Origin: a bacterium
GTDB lineage: Bacteria; Bacillota; Clostridia; Christensenellales; Aristaeellaceae
Length of the DNA stretch: 60,069 nucleotides
Assembly (NCBI GenBank): GCA_004563405.1
Contig: SFTH01000017.1
Span: 1-60,069 of the forward strand
Direction: 5' to 3'
Under the pieces are notes generated by a model, which ran no database searches, had not been told where the DNA came from, and saw nothing but the letters and a program-made list of their open reading frames with translations. Made by a program: the position numbers and the translations under genes. Of the stretch, positions 32,192-39,800 are shown piece after piece; position 1 is the stretch's first letter, and every line of letters begins with the position of its first letter.

Positions 32192-32954
32192 AGGAAGGGA
32201 ACTCTCTTTTCGTTATCGGAATTCGGAAATCATCTTTGAAAACATCTGCTTTCAGGCCGCGCCGGGAGAGCTCCTGACCATCATGGGGCCGAATGGCGTT
32301 GGAAAATCCACCCTGCTCAAATGTATCAATCGGATTCATCGACCCTGTTCAGGGGAGATTCTCTACGACCAGAGGAATGTGTACGACTATTCCCGGCGTG
32401 AAATTGGCCGACTCTTCGGCTACGTTCCCCAGGATATCGGCGGAGGGATGGACGTCAGCGTCATAGAATCCGTCATGCTGGGGCGTACGCCGCACATTCG
32501 CGTTCGCGCGTCACAGAGAGACAAGGATATTGTATTCGAGATGATTGAACGGCTGGGGTTGCAGCGGTACGCCTTTCGCAGTCTGAATGCACTGAGCGGC
32601 GGGGAGCGCCAGCGCGTGTTTCTGGCGCGGGCGCTTGTGCAGGAGCCGAGGGTACTGCTGCTGGATGAACCCACTTCCAATCTGGACATCCGGTATCAGC
32701 TGGAGACGCTTGATCTGATTCGGAAGATCGTCCACGGGCAGAAGCTGATAGGCGTCATGATCATTCATGATTTGAGCCTGGCTTATCGCTATTCAGATCG
32801 TGTACTGATGCTGCGCAGGCGCGCACAGACGCTGTCGGGGCAGAAGAACGACGTGATTTCAGACGAATCAATACGTGACGTCTACGGAGTCGTTGCGCGC
32901 GTAGAATCAGATGGCGAGTACCCTTTCATCAATGCGATGCGCGTTGACCGGTGA
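32184..32954 (+). CDS. Corrinoid/iron ABC transporter ATPase
   Basis: A GTG start at 32184 follows GGGGGGAA. The 256-residue protein has Walker A GPNGVGKST (35-43), signature LSGGERQRVFLARAL, Walker B VLLLDEPTSNLD and the switch His in MIIHDLSLA. It belongs to the BtuD/FecE group and completes the cassette of two binding proteins, one permease and one ATPase. The C-terminal 45 residues (ISDESIRDVYGVVARVES) are the usual tail of this group. Confidence 0.93.
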   Translation: MLEGRELSFRYRNSEIIFENICFQAAPGELLTIMGPNGVGKSTLLKCINRIHRPCSGEILYDQRNVYDYSRREIGRLFGYVPQDIGGGMDVSVIESVMLGRTPHIRVRASQRDKDIVFEMIERLGLQRYAFRSLNALSGGERQRVFLARALVQEPRVLLLDEPTSNLDIRYQLETLDLIRKIVHGQKLIGVMIIHDLSLAYRYSDRVLMLRRRAQTLSGQKNDVISDESIRDVYGVVARVESDGEYPFINAMRVDR

Positions 32955-32997
32955 TTTGCATTGCGGAATCTGTGGGAAGGTGCAGATGTGTCATTTG

Positions 32998-33025
32998 CTT
33001 CGCCTTCATGCCCTTTGAAATCTGA
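32998..33025 (+). repeat. Right copy of 28-bp direct repeat
   Basis: An exact copy of the DUF554 gene terminus (28476-28503), standing 43 bp after the ATPase stop with no coding sequence in front of it. Composition returns to GC-rich immediately after. Confidence 0.9.
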
Positions 33026-33042
33026 AAGCGACTGAACAATCG

Positions 33043-33079
33043 AAAACGCCGCCCGCCGGCAGGGAGCCGGGGGCGGCGC
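33043..33079 (-). terminator. Terminator of the second Fec-type operon
   Basis: On the minus strand a strong GC hairpin (GCCGCCCCCGGC / GCCGGCGGGCGGC) is followed by GTTTTCG, about 100 bp past the ATPase stop. It may also serve DUF554 in the ancestral arrangement. Confidence 0.65.
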
Positions 33080-33178
33080 GCTTTGCGTCTGCGGGGGAAG
33101 ATCCGGGCAACTGCCGCGGGGGACGCTGCGAAGACTGACATACTGCCGTCCGCGCAGCCGGGTGGATTTTTTCGCGCC

Positions 33179-33940
33179 TCAGCCGTCGCAGAGCGGGTAG
33201 AACAAGAACTTGCCGTCGTCCAGGCGGCGTGCGCGCACGCCGAAGGCGCGCTCGAGGACGCCGGAGCGGTAGAGGGCCTCCGGCGCGCCATGGAAGGCGA
33301 TTTCGCCGCCCGAGAGCAGCAGCACCTCGTCGGCGAATTCCAAGGCGAGGGCGAGGTCGTGCAGCACGACCGCCACGCAGCGCCCCTCCGCGCGCAGGGA
33401 TTGCAGCAGCGCCATCAGCTGAAACTGGCTGGAGAGATCCAGAAAGGCGGTGGGCTCGTCCAGCAGCATCACCGGGGCCTGCTGGGCCAGCATCATGGAG
33501 AGATACGCCCGCTGGCGCTCGCCGCCGGAGAGGCGCAGCACGGAGCGCTCCCGGAAGGGGGTCAGGTTTGTGCGCGCCAGGGCCTTCTCCACGATCTCGA
33601 AATCCGCCCTTCGGGGGCCCTGCCCCCACTTCAGGTGGGGATAGCGCCCGTGCAGCGTGAGCTGTTCCACGCAGATGTCCGGCGCGGGCCGCGACTGGGG
33701 CATGTAGGAGATGCGCAGGGCGCGCTCCCGGCTGGAGAGCGCGTCGATGGGCATTCCCTCCAGCCGCACCTGGCCGCCCATTGGCCGAAGCAGGCCCGCG
33801 GCGCACTTGATCAGCGTGGTCTTTCCGCTGCCGTTGGGGCCGATGATCGCGGTCAGGCGGCCCGGAGCCAGCGCGGCGCTCAGGCCGTGCAGGCGCTCCA
33901 CGCCCTCGTAGCCCGCGCGCAGGTCTTCAAATTGCAGCAT
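33179..33940 (-). CDS. FecE-type ABC ATPase
   Basis: The ATG at 33940 follows AAGGAG. The 253-residue protein has Walker A GPNGSGKTT (34-42), signature LSGGERQRAYLSMMLAQQ, Walker B VMLLDEPTAFLD and VVLHDLALALEFAD. It is the ATPase of an iron-siderophore/haem/cobalamin-type importer whose permease and binding protein lie just upstream. GC content matches the host, unlike the riboswitch cassette. Confidence 0.93.
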   Translation of the reverse strand: MLQFEDLRAGYEGVERLHGLSAALAPGRLTAIIGPNGSGKTTLIKCAAGLLRPMGGQVRLEGMPIDALSSRERALRISYMPQSRPAPDICVEQLTLHGRYPHLKWGQGPRRADFEIVEKALARTNLTPFRERSVLRLSGGERQRAYLSMMLAQQAPVMLLDEPTAFLDLSSQFQLMALLQSLRAEGRCVAVVLHDLALALEFADEVLLLSGGEIAFHGAPEALYRSGVLERAFGVRARRLDDGKFLFYPLCDG

Positions 33941-33955
33941 GAAGAATCTCCTTTC

Positions 33956-34957
33956 TCAGGTGGCGTCGTGGCGGTTGCGCTTCTTCTGGCGAAACAGAAG
34001 ATAGAGAAAGAAGGGCGCGCCCAGAAAGGAGAGCACGATGCCCACCGGGAGTTCATAGGGAGCAAAGGCGGTGCGGGCGATCAGATCGCAGATCAGGCAC
34101 AGCGCCGCGCCGAAGAGGGCCGTGTTGGGCAGACGGATGTGGGAATCGTTTCGGCAGAGGATGCGCGCCATGTGGGGCGAAACCAGCCCCACGAAGCTCA
34201 GCAGCCCGGAAAAGCTCACCGCGGCGCCGGCCAGCATGGCGGCGGCGATGAGAAACAGCGCCCGGAAGCGCTCCACCCGCAGCCCCAGGCTCCGGGCCAC
34301 GTCGTCTCCCAGCGCCATCAGCTCCAGCTCCCGCCGGAAGAGCAGGGCCAGCAGCAGACCCAGCGCGCAGAGCGGCGCGGCGAAGCGCAGGTTCCCCATG
34401 GACACGTTGGCAAAGCCGCCGATGGAGAAGGCCGAGCGGTTCACCACCGCGTCGGGAATCAGTGTGACGATCGCATCCATGCACGCGCCGAGGATGGTGT
34501 TCACGGCTACGCCCGCCAGCACGATGGTGCTGCGGGACGCGCCGGTGAACCGCGCCAGAAGGTAGACGGCGAAGGCAGCGAGGCACGCTCCCGCGAAGGC
34601 CGCTGCAGGCACGAGGGCCGCGAGGCCGGGCAGCAGGGACATGCACACCAGCGCGCACAGGCCCGCCCCGGCGTTCACGCCGATGACGCTGGGCGCGGCC
34701 AGGGGATTGCGCAGCACCGCCTGGAGCAGCGCGCCCGCCACGCTCAGCGCCGCGCCGGCCAGCAGGGCCGCCAGCGCCCGGGGCAGGCGCACATACCAGA
34801 AGATGCGCGCGGCGGCGCTCTCCCGCCCGGGCCCGAGGGCGGCGCGCAGCATCTCGATGGGGCCGAGGCCGCTCGCGCCCAGGCAGAGGTTTGCCAGCAG
34901 GGCGAGTATCGTCAGCGCGAGCAGCGCGACGAACGCGCGCAGGCTGCGGCGCTTCAT
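33956..34957 (-). CDS. FecCD-family permease
   Basis: A 333-residue permease with about ten helices. Family motifs are RLPRALAALLAGAALSVAGALLQ, NPLAAPSVIGVNAGAG, and LLSFVGLVSPHMARILCR. Its ATG overlaps the binding-protein stop (ATGA), so the two are translationally coupled. Confidence 0.92.
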   Translation of the reverse strand: MKRRSLRAFVALLALTILALLANLCLGASGLGPIEMLRAALGPGRESAAARIFWYVRLPRALAALLAGAALSVAGALLQAVLRNPLAAPSVIGVNAGAGLCALVCMSLLPGLAALVPAAAFAGACLAAFAVYLLARFTGASRSTIVLAGVAVNTILGACMDAIVTLIPDAVVNRSAFSIGGFANVSMGNLRFAAPLCALGLLLALLFRRELELMALGDDVARSLGLRVERFRALFLIAAAMLAGAAVSFSGLLSFVGLVSPHMARILCRNDSHIRLPNTALFGAALCLICDLIARTAFAPYELPVGIVLSFLGAPFFLYLLFRQKKRNRHDAT

Positions 34958-35886
34958 TCCGCCGCACCCTCCGCGGCGATCAGGTCGCGGATGACCGCGT
35001 AGGACTCGGCCCAGCGGTGGTTGGGATGATAGTGGAAGAGCTTCGAATCCAGCACGACATAGCGGCCCTCCCGCACGGCGCGCAGCCCGGCCCAGGCGGG
35101 GTTGTCCGTCAGAAGCTCCGCCATGGCGTCCATGGCGGCCTCGGAGTTCGCACCCATGGTGACCACGAACACATAGTCCGGATCGGCCATCAGAATGGCC
35201 TCCAGGCTCAGGTTTTCGCTCAGGGGGCTGTCGCCGTCGGCGATGTTGTCAAAGCCCATGTCCTTGAGAATCACGCCCGCCACGGTGTCCGCGCTGCCCT
35301 TGGCCTTCACGCCCGTGGAGAAGGCGCGCAGCAGGAGCGCCGTGCGCGCGCCGGCGTTCGCGTCCGCCTGCGCCCAGGCGATCATCTCCTCGATGGGCGC
35401 CTGCACGGTCTCCACCTCCCGGGCGTAGAGGTCGTCCCGCCCGGTGAGCTGAGTGAAGATGGAAATCATGTCCATATAGCTTCGGTAGTCCTTGGTGGAG
35501 AACAGGGCGTTGGGAATGCCCGCCTCGCTCAGCACGTCGCCGAGCTCCGCCTGACCGGCCACATCCGCCGAGAGCAGCACGAAGTCCGGCTCCAGCGCCA
35601 GCAGCGCCTCCAGGTTGGGCGTGGTGTGGGTGCCCACGCTCTGCACGTCCGGCCCCAGGCGGGGGTCGCCCTCCCGGAGCACGTCGTCGGTGGTGCCCGC
35701 CAGCGCGCCGCCGGCGGTGAGCCACGCGTCGCCGTAGGAGCCGTACAGGGCGACGACCCGCTGGGGATTTTCCGCCACCTGCACGCTGCGGCCGTTTGCA
35801 TCGATGAATTCCAGCGCCAGCGCGGGCGCGCACAGCAGGCCCAGCGTGAGAAGCGCGCACAGCGCGCGCACAATGCACTTCTTCAT
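34954..35886 (-). CDS. Iron/cobalamin-type ABC binding protein
   Basis: The ATG at 35886 follows GGAGAG; in-frame codons to 36009 run through the promoter. The 310-residue protein has a signal peptide (cleavage near ALA-LE) without a proper lipobox: the Cys is in GLLCAP. The PF01497 fold is shown by FIDANGRSVQVAENPQRVVALY, TTPNLEALLALEPDFVLLS and HPNHRWAESYAVIRD. No riboswitch is seen in its leader, so iron or siderophore is as likely as corrinoid. Confidence 0.9.
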   Translation of the reverse strand: MKKCIVRALCALLTLGLLCAPALALEFIDANGRSVQVAENPQRVVALYGSYGDAWLTAGGALAGTTDDVLREGDPRLGPDVQSVGTHTTPNLEALLALEPDFVLLSADVAGQAELGDVLSEAGIPNALFSTKDYRSYMDMISIFTQLTGRDDLYAREVETVQAPIEEMIAWAQADANAGARTALLLRAFSTGVKAKGSADTVAGVILKDMGFDNIADGDSPLSENLSLEAILMADPDYVFVVTMGANSEAAMDAMAELLTDNPAWAGLRAVREGRYVVLDSKLFHYHPNHRWAESYAVIRDLIAAEGAAE

Positions 35887-36007
35887 TCTTTCACTCTCCG
35901 ATGGATCAGATTCGCGCCGAGGCCCCGGCGGTAGGGGCGCACCCCGGTCGGAATCCGGCTTCGCGCCGCGGGATGCGTCCGAAAAGGAAGCGCCCGTGCG
36001 CCAGATC

Positions 36008-36037
36008 ATTATAGCACGGCCGGACGGGGAATGTAAA
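36008..36037 (-). promoter_or_regulatory. Promoter of the second Fec-type operon
   Basis: On the minus strand: TTTACA (36037-36032), 18-bp spacer, TATAAT (36013-36008). The 120-nt leader to the ATG shows no recognised riboswitch or Fur box. Confidence 0.7.
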
Positions 36038-36113
36038 TCGGCATTTTCTGCTGCGCGGGAGGAGTCGCGCGGATTTCGGAGGTTCGCCCCTTCATTCCGG
36101 GGATCAACAATTT

Positions 36114-36141
36114 GAGGCCCGCGCCGGACGGCGCGGGCCTC
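36114..36141. terminator. GC-rich hairpin after the ribokinase gene
   Basis: GAGGCCCGCGCC-GGAC-GGCGCGGGCCTC, a perfect 12-bp stem, 20 bp past the ribokinase stop. The T tract is weak on either strand. Confidence 0.6.
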
Positions 36142-36160
36142 GGAACGAACCGGCGAATGC

Positions 36161-37045
36161 TCACTTCAGCGCTTCCAGCACCTCGTCGAGGGTGGGAATG
36201 CTCGCGGCGGCGCCGGGGCGGGTGACGGAGATGGCCGAGGCCTTGCTGGCCCGGCGCAGCGCCTCCTCGACGGGCGCGCCCTCCGCCATGGCGGCGAAGA
36301 AGAAGCCGGTGAAGGTGTCGCCCGCGGCGGTGGTGTCCACGGCCTTCACGCGATAGGCGCTCTGGTGCACGCGCCGACCCTCCCCCGCGTAGACGCTGCC
36401 CTCGGAGCCGAGGGTGAGCACGATGCGGGCGTGGGGATAGAGCGCGGTCAGGCCCTCGAGCACGTCCCCGGCGTCGCTTCGGCCGGAGAGCTCCGCGCCC
36501 TCAATCTCGTTGAGGATGAACCAGGAGATGCGCTCCAGGGGCAGGGACTTGAGGTTGTCCGCGATGGGCGAGGGATTCAGCACCACCTGCATGCCCCTGT
36601 CCGCCGCCAGCTCGATGATGCGGCCGATGTCGTTGATTTCGTTTTGCAGGATCAGGAAGTCGCCCGCCTCGAAGGGCTCCAGCGCCTCCCGGATGAAGGC
36701 CTCGGTGACGCACTGGTTCGCGCCGCCGTAGAGGAAGATGCAGTTGTTGCCCGCGGGCTCCACCTGGATGACCGCGTGGCCGCTGGGCGCGTCCACCGTG
36801 CGCACGAAGCGCACGTCCACGCCGTTTTCCTGGAGGAAGCTGCGCAGCATTTCGCCGTCCTCGCCCACCAGGCCCGCGTGGTAAACCTGCGCGCCGGCCT
36901 TGGCCAGGGCCACGGACTGATTCAGGCCCTTGCCGCCCACGCTGCGGGTAAAGCTGGTGGAGGACAGGGTTTCGCCCGCGCGGACAAAGTGGGGCATCTG
37001 ATAGACGAGGTCGAGATTCAGGGAACCAAAGTTGAGGATCTTCAT
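36161..37045 (-). CDS. rbsK: Ribokinase-like PfkB sugar kinase
   Basis: The ATG at 37045 follows AAAGGAG. The 294-residue PfkB kinase has the N-terminal GSLNLDLVYQMPHFVRAGETL, the GG motif VGGKGLNQSVALAKAG, and the C-terminal signature DTTAAGDTFTGFFFAAMAEG containing the catalytic Asp. Length and motifs fit ribokinase; a related sugar or nucleoside specificity cannot be excluded because no rbs transport genes adjoin. It is third in an operon after the glycosidase and a small membrane protein. Confidence 0.9.
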   Translation of the reverse strand: MKILNFGSLNLDLVYQMPHFVRAGETLSSTSFTRSVGGKGLNQSVALAKAGAQVYHAGLVGEDGEMLRSFLQENGVDVRFVRTVDAPSGHAVIQVEPAGNNCIFLYGGANQCVTEAFIREALEPFEAGDFLILQNEINDIGRIIELAADRGMQVVLNPSPIADNLKSLPLERISWFILNEIEGAELSGRSDAGDVLEGLTALYPHARIVLTLGSEGSVYAGEGRRVHQSAYRVKAVDTTAAGDTFTGFFFAAMAEGAPVEEALRRASKASAISVTRPGAAASIPTLDEVLEALK

Positions 37046-37067
37046 AGTGGGGAGCTCCTTTCCGTGG

Positions 37068-37436
37068 TCATTCGCCGAAGCGGGAGCGCCGTGCGGGCGC
37101 ATCATAGCGTGAGGAATTGTAGCGGGGAGAATCGTAGCGCGGCGCGCCGGTGCGCTGCGCCGTCTGATTCAGGGGGCGCGGAGCCGGGCGCTCGGGGTCG
37201 CGCGGAGCCGGGCGCGGCTGGGCGCGGCGGCGCTCGTTGCGGGCGATTTTGCGCCGCTCGTCCAGAATCAGGAACGACGCGTTGACGGTGGATATGACCG
37301 CCAGCAGCACCAGCAGCGCCTTGGTGATGCGGTTGTCGATGAAGCACATGGCGGAGTTCACCCGGTCGATCAGGTAGAACACGATGTACATGTTGCTCAG
37401 CAGGATGGCTGCGTGGGGGAGAACCTTGCGAAGCAT
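37068..37436 (-). CDS. Small membrane protein with basic Arg/Pro/Tyr tail
   Basis: The ATG at 37436 follows AAAGGAG. The 122-residue product has two hydrophobic helices (about 5-22 and 35-55) and then an Arg/Pro-rich disordered tail with a tandem motif (PRYDSPRYNSSRYDAPARR). The family is not recognised. Spacings of 17 and 22 bp on either side put it in one operon with the phosphodiester glycosidase and ribokinase. Confidence 0.7.
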   Translation of the reverse strand: MLRKVLPHAAILLSNMYIVFYLIDRVNSAMCFIDNRITKALLVLLAVISTVNASFLILDERRKIARNERRRAQPRPAPRDPERPAPRPLNQTAQRTGAPRYDSPRYNSSRYDAPARRSRFGE

Positions 37437-37453
37437 GCGCGCTCCTTTCTGCG

Positions 37454-38548
37454 TCAGGAGACGCGGTCCACAATGGTCAGGTAGTCGCTGCAATTGCGCC
37501 CGCCGGTGACCGGGTTGTTCACGATTTCGGTGCACAGGGCCAGCTGGGAGGTGCGCCCGCCGTCCAGGTTGTAGCACTGCTGGCAACCCAGCGTCTGGGC
37601 CAGCGCGCCCAGCTGATCCATGGTCAGGCCGCGGGAGTCGTCCGTGCGGCCGTCGGCCACGATGAAGCAGTAGTGGCCGGGCTCAAAGTAGCCCAGGGCG
37701 CTGCGGGGCTGGTTGCCGTAGATGCCCTCGTAGATTTCGTCGAATTCCGGCCGGGGCTGGCCGTTTTCGTCCAGCATCGCCGGGCCGAAGTTCCAGATCT
37801 GGTAGGCGCCGTTGGCCATCTCCCGCTCGCAGTCGAAGTCCTCGGGGCTGAAGCACTGCATGCTGCCGTCCCAGTACAGTACGCAGATTTCCCGCACCAC
37901 CTTGTCGGTGTAGTACAGTTCGCCGTTGCGCACGCACACGCCGCCCTCGCGGATGCCGTAGAAATCGCCGTTCATGGTCAGCACGCTCTGCTCGCGCACG
38001 GCCACCTTCAGGATGTTCTCGGTGATGTTCTTGCCGTATTCGCCCTTGGCGAAGCCCGTGCGGAAGCAGGAGATGTCCCGCAGATAGATGTCCGCCACAT
38101 AGAAGCGTATGCGGTTCTGATAGTGTTCGCTGATGCTGATGTTGACGTTCTGCGTGATGTAGGAATTCTCCGTGTAGATGGGGTCCCCGGTGATGAACTT
38201 GTCCGCGAACTTTGCGCTGAAGTCGCCCACCCGCGCGGGCGCGGCGGTCTCCGCAGGCGCGGCGAGGCTCTGAGCGGCCACGGCCTGTCCGGCGTCCTCC
38301 GGCGCGGCGGCCTCGGGCGCGGCGGTGGCCTCCGGAGCGGGTGCGGCCATTGCGGGCGCGGCGTCCCGGGAGGAGGTGATTCCAAGGGAGGCGCGGTTGC
38401 GGGGAATGACGTGGTGGGGCAGGGAGAAGAGCACCAGCGCAAGGCCCAGAGCGAGCAGATGCAAAAGCGCCACCAGCCAGACGGGCTTGGGGCGGCGGCG
38501 GAACTGGCGCACAATCCACGCCGGACGGCGCTTCGAGGAACGGTTCAA
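37454..38548 (-). CDS. Phosphodiester glycosidase (NAGPA) family protein
   Basis: A TTG start at 38548 is chosen because GAAGGGAAG lies 7 nt upstream and the promoter -10 is only about 37 bp further; no ATG fits. The product has 364 residues: a basic N-terminus, one membrane anchor (about 23-43), an Ala/Pro-rich linker (about 60-105, PAPEATAAPEAAAPED), and an extracellular DUF2233/NAGPA domain with SVLTMNGDFYGIREGG, GNQPRSALGYFEPGHYCFIV and QQCYNLDGGRTSQLAL. Relatives uncover GlcNAc-1-P diesters or act on wall polymers. Confidence 0.83.
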   Translation of the reverse strand: MNRSSKRRPAWIVRQFRRRPKPVWLVALLHLLALGLALVLFSLPHHVIPRNRASLGITSSRDAAPAMAAPAPEATAAPEAAAPEDAGQAVAAQSLAAPAETAAPARVGDFSAKFADKFITGDPIYTENSYITQNVNISISEHYQNRIRFYVADIYLRDISCFRTGFAKGEYGKNITENILKVAVREQSVLTMNGDFYGIREGGVCVRNGELYYTDKVVREICVLYWDGSMQCFSPEDFDCEREMANGAYQIWNFGPAMLDENGQPRPEFDEIYEGIYGNQPRSALGYFEPGHYCFIVADGRTDDSRGLTMDQLGALAQTLGCQQCYNLDGGRTSQLALCTEIVNNPVTGGRNCSDYLTIVDRVS

Positions 38549-38584
38549 AAGAAAGACTTCCCTTCGTATTTTGCAATTGTTACC

Positions 38585-38613
38585 ATTATACACGCTTTTG
38601 GGGAAATTGGGAA
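38585..38613 (-). promoter_or_regulatory. Promoter of the glycosidase-rbsK operon
   Basis: On the minus strand: TTCCCA (38613-38608), 17-bp spacer, TATAAT (38590-38585). Confidence 0.55.
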
Positions 38614-38679
38614 TAGAAATTGCGTCGCATTTTGCAGCCCCGACACAAAAAAAGCGCAGAAGGAGGGCCCGCGCGGGAT

Positions 38680-38707
38680 TTGACAAGCGCTGCAAATGGT
38701 ATATAAT
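38680..38707 (+). promoter_or_regulatory. Promoter of the DUF1385 gene
   Basis: TTGACA (38680-38685), 16-bp spacer, TATAAT (38702-38707). Divergent from the glycosidase promoter. Confidence 0.85.
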
Positions 38708-38756
38708 AAATATGGATTGTCATATGCGCGCGGGGCGCGCGGAAAGGATAGACGAA

Positions 38757-39686
38757 ATGGCAAAAATGACCAGCATCGGCGGACAGGCGCTGATTGAAGG
38801 GATTATGATGCGCGGGCCGGAGACCTCGGCCATGGCCGTGCGCAATACCTCGGGCGAGATCATCCTGGAGGAGTGCGAGACCAAGGGCAAGGACCGGCCC
38901 CGGTTCTGCAAGCTGCCCTTCGTGCGCGGACTGTTCAATATGTACGACTCTCTCACCTTCGGCTACAAGTGCCTGATGCGCTCGGCGGAGCTCTCCGGCC
39001 TGGACGAGGAGGAAAACAAGAAGAAGGAGGGGAAGGCGCCCTCCGCCTGGGACAGGCTGTTTGAAAAGCTGCTGATGCCCATCGCCACGGTGCTGGCGGT
39101 GGTGCTGGCCGTGGCGCTGTTCATGTACCTGCCCATGCAGCTGTGGAAGTGGATCGCGGGCAACAGCGGCGCGGCGGACAACTACTTCCTGCGCGCCTGC
39201 TTCGAGGGCGTGCTGCGCATCCTGGTGTTCATCGCCTATGTGTGGGCGACCAGCCTGATGAAGGACATCCGCCGCACCTACATGTACCACGGCGCGGAGC
39301 ACAAGACCATCTTCTGCTACGAGGCGGGTCTTCCGCTGACGGTGGAGAACGTGCGCGGGCAGAAGCGCCTGCATCCCCGCTGCGGCACCTCGTTTCTGAT
39401 TCTGGTGCTCATCGTGGGCATCCTGGTGTCCATGTTCATCCGCATCGACTCCCTGCCCCTGCGCATGGCCGTCAAGCTCCTCACGCTGCCCATCGTGGTG
39501 GGCGTGGGCTATGAGCTGATCAAGTTCGCGGGCCGCAAGAACAACCTGCTCACCCGCATCATTTCCGCGCCGGGCATGGCCCTTCAGCGGATCACCACCC
39601 GGGAGCCGGACGATTCCATGATCGAGTGCGCCATCGCCGCCATGGAAAAGGTGATCCCCAGCGACGGCGAGAGCGACCGCTGGTGA
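38757..39686 (+). CDS. DUF1385 (YqhQ-like) membrane protein
   Basis: The ATG at 38757 follows AAAGGATAG. The 309-residue protein shows DUF1385 hallmarks: TSIGGQALIEGIMMRGPE at the N-terminus, LPFVRGLFNMYDSL, RRTYMYHGAEHKTIFCYE and LHPRCGTSFL, with about four membrane helices. The family is widespread in Firmicutes and often precedes prmC-prfA; here it precedes an LTA-synthase-like gene instead. The HGAEHKTI histidines suggest metal binding. Function unknown. Confidence 0.92.
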   Translation: MAKMTSIGGQALIEGIMMRGPETSAMAVRNTSGEIILEECETKGKDRPRFCKLPFVRGLFNMYDSLTFGYKCLMRSAELSGLDEEENKKKEGKAPSAWDRLFEKLLMPIATVLAVVLAVALFMYLPMQLWKWIAGNSGAADNYFLRACFEGVLRILVFIAYVWATSLMKDIRRTYMYHGAEHKTIFCYEAGLPLTVENVRGQKRLHPRCGTSFLILVLIVGILVSMFIRIDSLPLRMAVKLLTLPIVVGVGYELIKFAGRKNNLLTRIISAPGMALQRITTREPDDSMIECAIAAMEKVIPSDGESDRW

Positions 39687-39731
39687 CGCCGCTCAGGATC
39701 TCAGCCAGTATGGATATGCAACTGTGGAAAT

Positions 39732-39771
39732 GCTTTCCGCCCCGCGCCCGCCGCGGAGTGGGAAGCGTTTT
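39732..39771 (+). terminator. Weak terminator after DUF1385
   Basis: GCTTTCC (39732-39738) pairs with GGGAAGC (39760-39766) with one G-T pair, followed by GTTTTCG. Confidence 0.45.
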
Positions 39772-39800
39772 CGCGCCAATGGAGTGGAGGATGGAAGGAA

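Larger units (their letters stand above)
28504..33025 (+). mobile_element. Putative inserted corrinoid-transport cassette
   Basis: A 4.5-kb block between the two 28-bp repeats, with visibly lower GC than both flanks. It contains its own promoter, cobalamin riboswitch, two terminators and four transport genes. No integrase, transposase or terminal inverted repeats are present, so it would have been moved by functions in trans or by recombination. The name mobile element is inference from the repeat and composition. Confidence 0.5.

Noticed and set aside
28504..33025. Integrative element with its own integrase
   Set aside because: All four genes in the segment are transporter parts; no integrase, recombinase or transposase fragment was seen on either strand.
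33043..33079. Repeat or attachment structure at the GC hairpin near 33060
   Set aside because: It is a single ordinary stem with a TTTT tail on the minus strand, best explained as the terminator of the adjacent ATPase gene.
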